This document shows, one piece after another, positions 1-9,313 of a stretch of DNA of 23,202 bases; position 1 is the stretch's first letter, and every line of letters begins with the position of its first letter. The notes beneath the pieces were generated by a model, which worked only from the letters and a program-made list of their open reading frames with translations, had not been told where the DNA came from and did not search any database. Source of the DNA: Branchiostoma floridae (Eukaryota > Chordata > Leptocardii > Amphioxiformes > Branchiostomatidae); NCBI RefSeq assembly GCF_000003815.2, contig NC_049982.1, positions 2,619,903 through 2,643,104 on the forward strand, written 5' to 3'. The position numbers and the translations under genes were made by a program.

Positions 1-4
1 ATCA

Positions 5-36
5 CTTCTTTCTTTCTTTCTTTCTTTCTTTCTTTA
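5..36. repeat. (CTTT)n microsatellite
   Basis: About eight uninterrupted CTTT units open the window. A second tract of the same type lies at 21488-21512, next to the long tandem array. It is a simple repeat with no coding content. Confidence 0.95.
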
Positions 37-2140
37 TTGACGATGAGACAAATCATTACAAGGGTCTGCCTAGGTAGCTAGGGCTGGTAGCGGCAGAACC
101 TACAAAAATGTGGACGAACATACAAAGTATTCATGACAAAAAAAAACCAATACAATATAATGCATTTAGCTTTAACGTCTTTAAAATCTATAGATATGCA
201 TGATTTTATCTTGGTATGAGTACATATAATGGTTAACTCCCTAAAGTCGGCTATGCTGTGATAATCCGTGTAGTGTATCATACCACCTGCCAATCAATAG
301 ATACATAGATTATGTCTCATGAAAATGCATGAGAAAATACCAACGTCGGCGACTTAGATTTCTCAGGGCTTCCAAGAATTCGCGCTGAAGTATCATGACG
401 CATTGCCTCCGCTGCCAGCCAGACACAGAGCGGCCGTTAAAAAGCCGTTACAGATCGCCCAAGATCTGATGGTGCTTTTCACTGAGCATAGCAACCATTG
501 ATGGGTGACCAACGCAGGGACAGGTGGCTTACGGGCGCCAACAATAGGTCCTGAGGCATTCAACAAGATAGTGTAACTGTAACACACCTACGCCTATGGT
601 CAGATTCAAATCCGGATGTAACGTGAAAAGGCGTACTAAAATGCTCCCGGGCACCAGGTTGATCTTTCTATGTCTTGAATTTAATCTTATAGATATCTTT
701 TGGTGAACTACGTTTTTTTTTCGCTTAGGATTTGAAAATTAACCAGTACGTCAAATTAGTTGCCGACAGAACTGTCGGATTTCTTTATGATGCAAATTTG
801 ATAAAGACAATTTTGAGATGCTAACACAAATAGAAATATAACCTAATACAGTACACAATGAACATGTATCTCTTTGTTTCGCAAATTGGCTTGATTCTCT
901 AATCAACTGTACATGTGATACTTAGACGCAGACAGAAATCCTCGCCGCTTCTTACCGAATATCACAGGGAATTCCACTTGTACGTCACTCGAAGGCGTCG
1001 CCTTCGCCGCGTCTGTAAGAGCTTATTCCTACTTGCCAACCGCATCACACGAAGCTCCTTGTTTAATCCCTTTAAAGGTGATTCTACTCACGGCTACGAC
1101 CAAGATCAAGACTTGGCTTAGTCTTTGATGTTCAGGATGGACTGCTAATAAGCGTACAGAATCTTCTAAAGAATAGCTTTACACCCAGATCCTGAGACAG
1201 ATCTCCTGCAGTCTGCACTAACAGCGCATAAGGCTAGCGATCCCACGCGGGGGACAAGGACAAAGCTATGAGAAACAATGAAAGAAGCCAGCACCAATTT
1301 AGCTTGAGTATCAGGTGATTTTTTTTTCTGAGGAAATGTCTGTTATATGGAGGCGGCCCACAAGAAACTTATGAGTACAATAACGAATATGTCTTTAAAA
1401 ACCCATTTTATACATGATGGTAATGGTAATAATATCAAACTCTCGCAAAAGAACTGAGCTAATGTAGCTTCTTTTATTATAAGAACATTTCATAGGATCA
1501 ATCTTGCCCAATTTTGGTTAGCACTTTCTTGCCGATATTTGCTACTTCTAAAGAGTAGTTACGAAGTAGAATTTGAAAAGTAAAATGTTGCTGACCGAGA
1601 CATTACCTTATGCATTTTTCTTGATGATCTACTTCTATGAATTATAGATAAAGCTGCCGTGGTTGTAGCATCCTTCACCTGCCCCAAATGTTATCTATCA
1701 TCAAAACGAAACTAATTCGACAGATCTATTTTCACTCTGTCCGGTCAACAGCTTACATTGTGTTTATCTGATTGACCCGTGGGTGGTATAGATACGACAA
1801 CCAGATAAGCCAGCACTAAGACAAGGCTGAACCTTCTTAAGATTCATCCTACATATTAGTTTCTTACACTGTCCTTGAATTATCTTGATTAGGCTAAGGT
1901 CCCATTTACAAACCGGGCCCCGGCCGTCATGTTTGCGGAAACGAAAAATAAAATCTAGGAATCTAGGAATATACGCAAATTATGCTCATGAGTATTTTCT
2001 TACGTTCCGTGTGTTTTGTTGCCTTTTATATCATATTTTTCGTTTTCGAAAGCCACCCTATCGGACCGCCGGTGTAGAATTTGGCCCCAAGCCTTACCCA
2101 GCAGCTTACCTACATGTTGATCTGAATTGCTAATCTTTAA
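37..2140. other. No supported gene
   Basis: Short open frames occur on both strands, but none shows a splice-bounded exon, a domain or biased codon use. A GC-richer patch at about 400-540 reads open on the minus strand for 64 codons but resembles nothing I recognise. The stretch could be intergenic or an intron of the gene that ends at 7025. Confidence 0.5.
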
Positions 2141-2144
2141 GGCA

Positions 2145-2780
2145 GAAAGAATGTGACATTTTTTGTACTCTTAAATCAAAGTCTAAGCTGACATCACCGA
2201 AATAGGTAGTACTATCTTTCAGACAACTCCATTTATTTATTCATTGATTGATCTTGTGGTGCAGTCCTTTCAGTCTAGGAGACTGATTTCCAAGGGAGCC
2301 CCATAAAACCGGCAAGTAGTGGTGCGTACCTAAAGTCATATTCAGGTTCAGGTCCTCATTCAGGTCCAGCAGTTCAGGTTCAGAAAGTCCGGACCTGAAC
2401 CAATCATTGCATATTATGTGCGCTAGAAAGTTTTCTTTTTTGAGGGGGAGGGGGGATGGTGCATACAAATTTGCATCTTAGCATGAATTGAAATGCAATG
2501 TGAAAATACATGCAAATCATATACAGCCAATGTAAACACATAATGTTTGTTGTCTTTTTCCAGTGCAAATACGTGACAGATAGCTTTTTGCAAGTCCGGA
2601 CTTGGCTCCAGACATTTAGGTTTTTTTTTGGACTTGGACCTAAACATTTTTAGGTCCAATTCCAAGTCCGGGCTTTAGGTACGCACCACTACCGGCTCTT
2701 CGCACGGAGAGCGGACGCCCACATGTTGTATTGATCTGCAGCACAGTTTCAGGAGCGTGAGAGCCTAATTGTGATCAATC
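2145..2780. repeat. Diverged duplicate, copy 1 (with insertion)
   Basis: This segment is similar to 6265-6465. Shared landmarks in the same order are GTCTAAGCTGA, GTAGTACT, CAACTCCAT, CGCCCAC, GGAGCGTG and GTGATCAATCAC. The spacing between the first and last landmarks is about 430 bp larger here, mostly because of the inverted-repeat element at 2317-2691. It is either an old dispersed repeat or a segmental duplicate. Confidence 0.7.
2317..2691. mobile_element. MITE-like element, 19-bp perfect terminal inverted repeats
   Basis: The first 19 bases (TAGTGGTGCGTACCTAAAG) are the exact reverse complement of the last 19 (2673-2691). Internally it carries repeated TTCAGGTC/GGACCTGAA-type motifs in both orientations and A/T-rich spacers, with no transposase. 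CCGGC stands near the left end and directly at the right end, a possible short target duplication. The related locus at 6265-6465 lacks it, which supports a mobile insertion. A fragment with the same AGGTTCAGGTCC-type motif lies at 19326-19420. The superfamily is not clear from the sequence alone. Confidence 0.8.
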
Positions 2781-2789
2781 ACCTGTGAG

Positions 2790-5700
2790 GAAACTGAATC
2801 TCCAAACGGCCATGGAATCACGTTAGGGAACTTACCACTGGCATTGATGACTCAGAGGGGGCAATCGTGCTGGTATGAGATGGTCTCATAACGTATCAGC
2901 GTAGTGAAACCTCACTCGTGTCTTGGTTACTGACTCTGTCTTGTTAAAAAGCGTTGTCTGCACACCAACCAAGACAGAAAATGAAACTAAAAAATGCGTT
3001 TACATTTGCGTGGGATTGACTCTAATTCCATTTCACTCAAACTCGCACCGACAGTTTGACTAAATACCAACAGTTGTTCATGGACCGCAATTACTTTCGC
3101 GACGCTGCCGTCGTTTCTATCTCTCTCCGGCTACCGTGTAATACTACTCCGGATCCATTCTGTTATGTTAAACGAATATAGATATATTCCCTTTCAGCAG
3201 CTTCCATGCCTGGACTACAAACGTAAATTAACTCGTCCACTGGTCGTCCATTAATACGACGGCATGGCTCATGAGAACTCGTTGGACTGAAAATAAGCGA
3301 ACGCATCTGAAGAAAAAGCAAATCTAACAGAACCCTCAAATTACCGACTTTACTTTGGCCTCCAATCACCCCAAAGTGTCTGCTGTCCATTCCGATAACT
3401 ACGGCCGATCAGTCTTTTACATCTGCGTATGCTTTCTAGGAAACACCATGAATTAACAAAGAAGTCTAAAATAGCAACAACGCTTGCTGAAATAATATTA
3501 TCGAAAATGCTACAAGAGTTCTGCCTCATGACCTGCGCCTCTGATGAACGTTTTCAGTTCGTCTCTCCTAACGTTGTTCTGGAGGCCTGATGACTCATAG
3601 TTTATTGGACGTTGAACTCGATGCTTTTACCCAACGCTGTTTGGTTCACTGCCACAACCCCCTTAAGCAAATTTCCAGGCGGCTGTACAAAGAAGAAAAT
3701 ATTCAGCTTTTTTTGTCGGGGCAGGCCGAGGTCATAATGTCAAAAACTGCATTCAAAGTTACTCAGTGGCGTCAGAAAGCTAAAAGCTGCAGCAGGCAGA
3801 CCTGTGCAGAGTAACAAGATCAGAAGACGGGATGTACTAACCACAAAGCGGCTTACATTCTACAGACCCTTTTCAGAAACGACGCCTTAAGCTCAAAGAT
3901 TTGATGTGGGGTAAATTTGCGACCGACGTTATCGGCAAACAAAACCCGAAGGAGATCAGATGCAGGGAAAGCCTATATCGGGTATATTCTGTAGGATCAG
4001 GATAACGAGATGTGATTTGATTGTGTCTAAAATTAAGAACTGAGACACCGTTTGACGTTGAGAATTAAGCCTCTTTTCGTCATGGATATCGGCTTAGGAC
4101 GGGCGTCGGTTTTCCGGCTTTGAGACGGTAAAGGTCTTTTTTTTATATACAGCATTCCTTTATTATCTGTCTTGGCCTTTTAGATCGTAGTATTCTGAAT
4201 AAACCACCATAGAAAAAATCGAAAGTTTCTGAATGAATTCGTATAAAGAATATCACCCCACGACCCCGGAAGCAGCCTTCCAAGGCTCTGCCCATGACTT
4301 TTCCATGAGTATTGTCCCACCTTCTGTGGCAGCACTTGAGTTTGATGGTAGAAAATCGTCTCCGAGATCGTTAAAATGCCATTTCCGGCCATTCGGGTGG
4401 TGATAATAGCCTGAATTGAGAATTGTACCGCCCTTTCGTGCACACAGATCGATACATATGTGCCAAAGGTGTAGCCAACATGAATGCAAAGCCGTAGAAA
4501 AGATGTGAATTTGTGTCGGCATCTGGTTACGATTGTTGAACACTAAAGTCAGATGGCATCCAAAAAAAAAAATGTATTCCCACACTAATTCAACATGAAT
4601 GTATCAACTTCAGTACTTGTATCATTCGTTTCTAGAATTGTGAAAAAGACAAAGACAAACAAAATGCAACTGTTTGTCCCGTTTGAAAATGTAAGTATTA
4701 TAGGTTTGAGGAACTGTATAAACAAGCATCTCCATACTATCAGTTCTACCGATGCAATATTGGTCTCATTCACGTCTAAATGGAATACATTACCATGTAT
4801 ATTTAATATGATTTGAAACAAGAAATGGACGTGTTAAATTTGAATCTGTTAGCATTAAAGTGCTTCGACTAAAATCCTTGTGGCTGGGAAAAACACATGG
4901 ATGAAGTTTTTTTTTAATCTGTAGTCTGACAATCTTCAGCTTCAGGAGCAGTCCTTAAGGCCGCTGACGTAGTTAGCTGAAGTGGTTAAGTTTAGACGAT
5001 CAGGTTATAATAAAAATAGTAAAAACTGAAGCAGCTGGGAATGGTTTCGGACTCTTTTTGCATTATAGCCGAACGCTCTACCAGTTATGCGACGCCACGA
5101 ATACAGTCTCTCTCCGGTCCGTGGCTAAGCATGGTGGTTTCTGCAGGTCATTGCCCATACCTGTAAAGTCCGGAAAGCACGTAAGCCTCAAAAATGACGC
5201 ACGAAACATATTCACAGTAATCCACATTCCAAATTTGTAGAGCGGTTGAAAGGTACCTTTTTGGGGGGCCGTGTACCTTGTAGACACAGTTGAAACAATC
5301 AATTTATTCCACCCCCTCGACAATAAAGGACGTTATTAATTAGGATTTTAATATAGATATTGACCGAAAGCGGCCGTATGTATACTAATGCTATTCTTCA
5401 TTGCACCCCAACTGTAAGACGTCTTTAACAGAATCAATGTTATATCAAAAGATCTTTTTTCTTCACATTTTATCGCCGGACATCAGGAATCAAAAGATTT
5501 ACAAAGCGTAGATCTCTAAAGGAAACGACCTTCTTTTGCACGGTTTCTGACGCACGTTACCATGGCAACTGTGTATCCAAGGATCATGTCGGCAATGCCA
5601 GTGTAAGCACCTTAACCAGTAGACCCCCCACTAAAGACACAAAGTAGGTCCTGTACATGTGCCGAGGAATTAGATGTTGATCTTTTCGCGTGCGTCAAAC

Positions 5701-6260
5701 ATAATCGCCTTTTGATGGTAATCGGACAGAATCGTACTTTTAGCGGGCTTTAAGGCAGCATTGTGATATTTGCTTGTCAGCGGATGCCGACTAGTCACAG
5801 CTCGGTTGCCTGTACCGTTTGCTGGGCGGAACTGTAGCTGGGGCGTAAAGCTGCCACGCTGCCAGTCGTCTAGATAATGGGCTACATGTACATAAAAAAT
5901 AACAATTTACGGAAGCCTTAAGTCCTGCATTTTCAATGTCTTGAATTCTTCTGCAATATTTGCTTTTGTTGAAAAAAAAAAAAGATATCTTAGCCGTCGG
6001 TCAGTGATTTAAAAAAAGCCTTAGCCTTTAACATACTTTCTAGTTGGCTATAGGGGAAATTTGGTATCACCATATGGCAGCATTTGAGACAAACTGGCAA
6101 AGAGAATATTGTTCACCTAGATTGGCTCTCGTGGGGTATGATCAACTATTCACATTATTTTACACTCATAGTCGGAAGCCTTGCTGGAGGCTATAAGAAC
6201 ACGTCTTTACAATCTATGGCACTGACGGACAATATCAGGGGCACTGTAATGAGAAAAGTC
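2790..6260. other. No supported gene
   Basis: Open frames of 60-110 codons occur, for example the overlapping minus-strand frames at 4180-4585. None has a domain, a signal peptide or splice signals that would let me call an exon. The region is moderately A/T-rich with scattered homopolymer runs. Confidence 0.5.
5035..5110 (-). repeat. tRNA-like fragment, possible SINE head
   Basis: On the minus strand the sequence contains AACTGGTAGAGCGTTCGGCT, which fits a tRNA D-arm and anticodon 5' stem (A-box-like). About 20 bases later CCGAAACC loosely matches a T-arm. The B box is poor and an acceptor stem is not evident, so this is more likely a decayed tRNA-derived repeat than a functional tRNA. Confidence 0.35.
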
Positions 6261-6264
6261 AGGA

Positions 6265-6465
6265 ATAATGTGGTATTTTCTTATTTAAAGTCTAAGCTGA
6301 TATGGACGAAAATTCGTAGTACTGTATAGTTCAGGCAACTCCATAGGACCAGCATGATATACTCTCTAGCTCTTGGCACCAAGAACGGGCGCCCACGTGC
6401 CGTACGGATCTACACCAGGGTTTCGGGAGCGTGGGACTCCAGGCTAATAGTGATCAATCACAAAC
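6265..6465. repeat. Diverged duplicate, copy 2 (without insertion)
   Basis: This is the counterpart of 2145-2780 in the same orientation, with the landmarks GTCTAAGCTGA, GTAGTACT, CAACTCCAT, CGCCCAC, GGAGCGTG and GTGATCAATCAC. It serves as the empty-site reference for the inverted-repeat element in copy 1. Confidence 0.7.
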
Positions 6466-6742
6466 GGTTTTGTACACGTCGCGTAGGAATCACTATTGAA
6501 GACTCCCTGTCAAGGCCTAAATAAGCCGAATCAGCTCTTCTTCTTCGTCGTGTTTAGGTGGTCACCATCATCTTGTTGATGTTTCTGCAACACTTAACAC
6601 GGGTGCTGGTACAGAAGAATGTCTGTTGTAGCTTCAGGTAATGTCTTGTGGGTCACTGTTTAGATTAGCCACCTTAGCTGTAAACTATCCAGTCGGAAAC
6701 ATCAACATGTTACTTAAACCACGTTTTTGTTCCTAATTTCAG

Positions 6743-7025
6743 ATCCCCAAACTTTGACGTCCTGTATCAGCCCAGAGACCCAGCCACACGGGACGACCTC
6801 CGCCGGCTCTACGGCGTGCTGCGACAGATCCTCTCCCCGGCCCAACATGGCGGCCCCTTCGCTTCCGGGTCGAAGGTCAGACGGACCGGCTTGACGGATG
6901 TGACGCTGCTGAACGAGCGACATGGCGACCTGAACGAGCGCGCACGCGTGGCCTGGCTCCGTTTCCTGCTGGGAGGGATCGACCCGGACGCAAGCGAGGC
7001 TCTCGCCAGCGAAGAAGAGGATTAA
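6743..7025 (+). CDS. Terminal coding exon of an unrecognised gene
   Basis: A pyrimidine-rich tract and TTTCAG precede a 283-base GC-rich stretch. The first base completes a codon from an upstream exon, then 93 codons run to TAA at 7023-7025. The peptide starts SPNFDVLYQPRDPATRDDLR, is charged and probably helical (many Arg, Leu and Asp), continues through RVAWLRFLLGGIDPDAS and ends in the acidic tail EEED. There are no cysteines, membrane segments or known motifs, so it looks like the C-terminus of an intracellular protein. I do not recognise the family. Upstream exons were not identified in 1-6742, so they may lie outside the window or be short. A start at the internal ATG 6816 is possible but would ignore about 24 protein-like codons before it. 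The GC content and bias against stops contrast strongly with the flanks. Confidence 0.75.
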
Positions 7026-7033
7026 GATAACAA

Positions 7034-7060
7034 TACAGGTTTCGCTATCGCAAACCTGTA
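7034..7060 (+). other. 3' UTR hairpin
   Basis: Eight bases after the TAA stop, TACAGGTTT (7034-7042) pairs perfectly with AAACCTGTA (7052-7060) around a nine-base loop, CGCTATCGC. It would be transcribed in the 3' UTR of the preceding gene. Its position is suggestive, but it could be chance. It lacks the conserved features of a histone stem-loop. Confidence 0.5.
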
Positions 7061-7363
7061 ATGACCAAAACAAAGACCAACTTGTTGCAGTGATAATTCA
7101 ACATTTCCCTTAATACCAAAGAATCTCCCCAAATTCTATCAATCGGTCTAAAATCTAATCAGAACATCATTTTTTGAATATGCACTTTTGCGTACTTATA
7201 TAAGAATCAATTCCAGTGTTTTGGGAAGTGTTGAATTGTCGGCAACTAAGACGAGCACACAATATTGGAGATAAGAAATATATAAAATGGAATGATATGA
7301 GTTAATGGAATTCTATATTTTCACCTTGCTGATACATGCATATATATCTCGTTGAGCGAGATT

Positions 7364-7369
7364 AATAAA
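7364..7369 (+). promoter_or_regulatory. Polyadenylation signal AATAAA
   Basis: A canonical AATAAA stands about 340 bases after the stop at 7025. A second one (7646-7651, CAATAAAG) lies further on. Either could end the transcript of the upstream gene. Confidence 0.5.
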
Positions 7370-7689
7370 TGTGTTGAGTAGTAGTTGTAAGATACACAAT
7401 TCCGCACTGATAGCACACCGTTAGCACTGTTTATCTATTTTAAGAACATTAAAATTCTGTGTCACTGGGCAGTTAACGTTAACATCGCTAGGAAAATACA
7501 ACGACTGCGAGATCGCTAGCACTCAGCATTCAGACAGCTTTGTATCCCTAAAATCAATTTTTACATTTAAAATCAGAATACATATTTGGAACTCACAATA
7601 ACCAAATGAAAACCACCAATTGGCCTCAATGTTTACGCTTCCAGCAATAAAGTGACGTCTGAGGGTTTACTAGTATATACAGATTGTGT

Positions 7690-7795
7690 CAGTACAAGAA
7701 AAAAAGTTTCTTTATTGCACATTCTTTATATCCACCAATGTTTCGGTTACCGTCTGTCACTTTCCTCAGGTCATCGAAACGCCAGTGCTAATAGA
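7690..7795. repeat. Relative of the intron fold-back element (one arm)
   Basis: The segment runs TTTCTTTATT, then CCAATGTTTCGGT, CCGTCTGTCAC and TTTCCTCAGG. This parallels 10181-10260 (CTTTTTACACAACC, ACGTTTTGGTGAC, TGTCTGTCACCTTCCTCAGG). No matching right arm is evident nearby, so it appears to be a partial copy. Confidence 0.55.
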
Positions 7796-7799
7796 ACAC

Positions 7800-9180
7800 C
7801 AGGCATGGGATTGTGTAACAAAAAGAGTCTCTTACCAAGCATTTGAAACTATTCACTGACCAGAAGTTAAATAGCTTCTATCTACATTGTACCATGTTCT
7901 GTGTTGGCCGCATCAACCAGGCTGTTTAAAGAACATCAATTCTCATTAGTGCACGTTGCATATATGACCCTGCACGAATACGCATACGCGTGAAACATGT
8001 AAAAGTGCAGAAAGCTGGATGAATACCATCGCTACTCGTAACAGCCCGACATGTTGAAGCTCCGAAAGCGCCACCAAGCGGTATTTAGTAGAACTGTACC
8101 CACCTGTTGGGACATGAATTTTGTGTGAAGCGAGATGAAATAAAGGCACGCCCGTGACATGGATTCTGTGTTGTGTGTCCGTGATTTTGCTATTATCAAA
8201 CGAAGTGTAGCTATATGAGTCTAGCCGGTGGTCTGATTTGATATGGCAAGGATCAGACCCAATCACCTACACAAATACAATGAACTGGTCTCCACCACGC
8301 TTCTCGCGTTAACCAGTTACAACGTCAAAAATCGACAGTAACCTTTGCTTTCCAATACCGACACGCCTACCAAATATCATCACAATCCATCCAGAATTTC
8401 TTAAGTTATCTATTCATTATGAAACACAAACAGAGACACCCAAGACGTGATGGCAATAACTTACAAATTAGCATTCTCTTCAGACATTATAATCATTATG
8501 GCTCTTTGACATCTCTCATGACAACCTGTCGTGCTAAATTCTAAGAGTACCCCCCCCCCCCCCATATGACAGAATAGGCATCTGCGAATGCAACGTACAA
8601 ATTAAGTAAATCATATCAATTCAGCCTAACCAACAGTAGAAGAGCAGTCCCAAATAATGCATGTTGTGCATCCAAGTGCATGCCCGACCTTTAACATGGA
8701 ATTATCATTGTTTTAAAAAGAGGGAAGAGACATGTTAACAATAGTTTTAGTAATAGTATAGCTCTAAATAGTTTTTATCCAACTGTTTGATTGTAGCACT
8801 ACTTGGGATAGTATCTAGTCTTTAGTATCCCATGCAATACTATTGAACCACTGCATTTAGCCCATATGGGCAGGGATGTGCAAAAATGAAAATAAAGATT
8901 AATTAGTGTACAATGACTTCACGATTTCGACATGATACACAATGTGTTCACACTCTCACAACTTGGTGAGTTTGAAATATAATAGTGTACACAAAGTCCA
9001 CTGTTGTACAAATGTACCTTAATTAGTCTGTTCAGAAAACCTATCACATACATGTGTACGCATTCAACCCCTAGCCTAGAGATTGCTATACTAAAACACT
9101 GATACGCAAACTAACCGTTACCCGGAAGCCTGACCTCGTCAGAGGAAACTTCCCAACAGGAAGCTGAGTTGCCTATCACT
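7800..9180. other. Intergenic region without a supported gene
   Basis: A/T-rich sequence separates the gene ending at 7025 from the promoter at about 9183. It includes a run of 14 C (8550-8563). A minus-strand open frame at 7946-8266 has no recognisable features. Confidence 0.6.
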
Positions 9181-9182
9181 GA

Positions 9183-9226
9183 CGGTCAGCTGTGGGTATT
9201 TTAGAAACTGCTGTACAGAGAATAAA
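9183..9226 (+). promoter_or_regulatory. Proximal promoter module of the EGF/lectin gene
   Basis: CGGTCAGCTGTG (9183-9194, containing the E-box CAGCTG) is followed by TGTACAG (9212-9218) and AATAAA (9221-9226), 30 bases before the ATG. The same three elements with near-identical spacing occur at 17876-17918 and 19634-19676. A TATA-like TATTTTA at 9197 lies 59 bases before the ATG and is an alternative TATA candidate. Confidence 0.6.
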
Positions 9227-9255
9227 GCTAAACTCAGCGTGCGGTAAAATCTTAA

Positions 9256-9313
9256 ATGGGGACGTTTCTGCTTTCGGTTGTCGCTGTGGTCGTCCTGTCG
9301 GCCCTGGCAGCAG
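9256..9313 (+). CDS. Exon 1: signal peptide
   Basis: The peptide [19 protein letters not shown] has a short N-region, an uninterrupted hydrophobic core and small residues at a plausible cleavage site. The ATG at 9256 is the only start that gives this. The exon ends at phase 1 with the donor GTAGGT. Confidence 0.85.

Noticed and set aside
4180-4585. Two overlapping minus-strand frames (87 and 110 codons)
   Set aside because: No domain, no supporting splice sites, and two frames are equally open, which argues against coding. A decayed repeat is possible.
4585-4821. Open frames on both strands over the same 230 bases
   Set aside because: Mirror-image open frames in A/T-rich DNA without domain or signal. 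Neither can be favoured.
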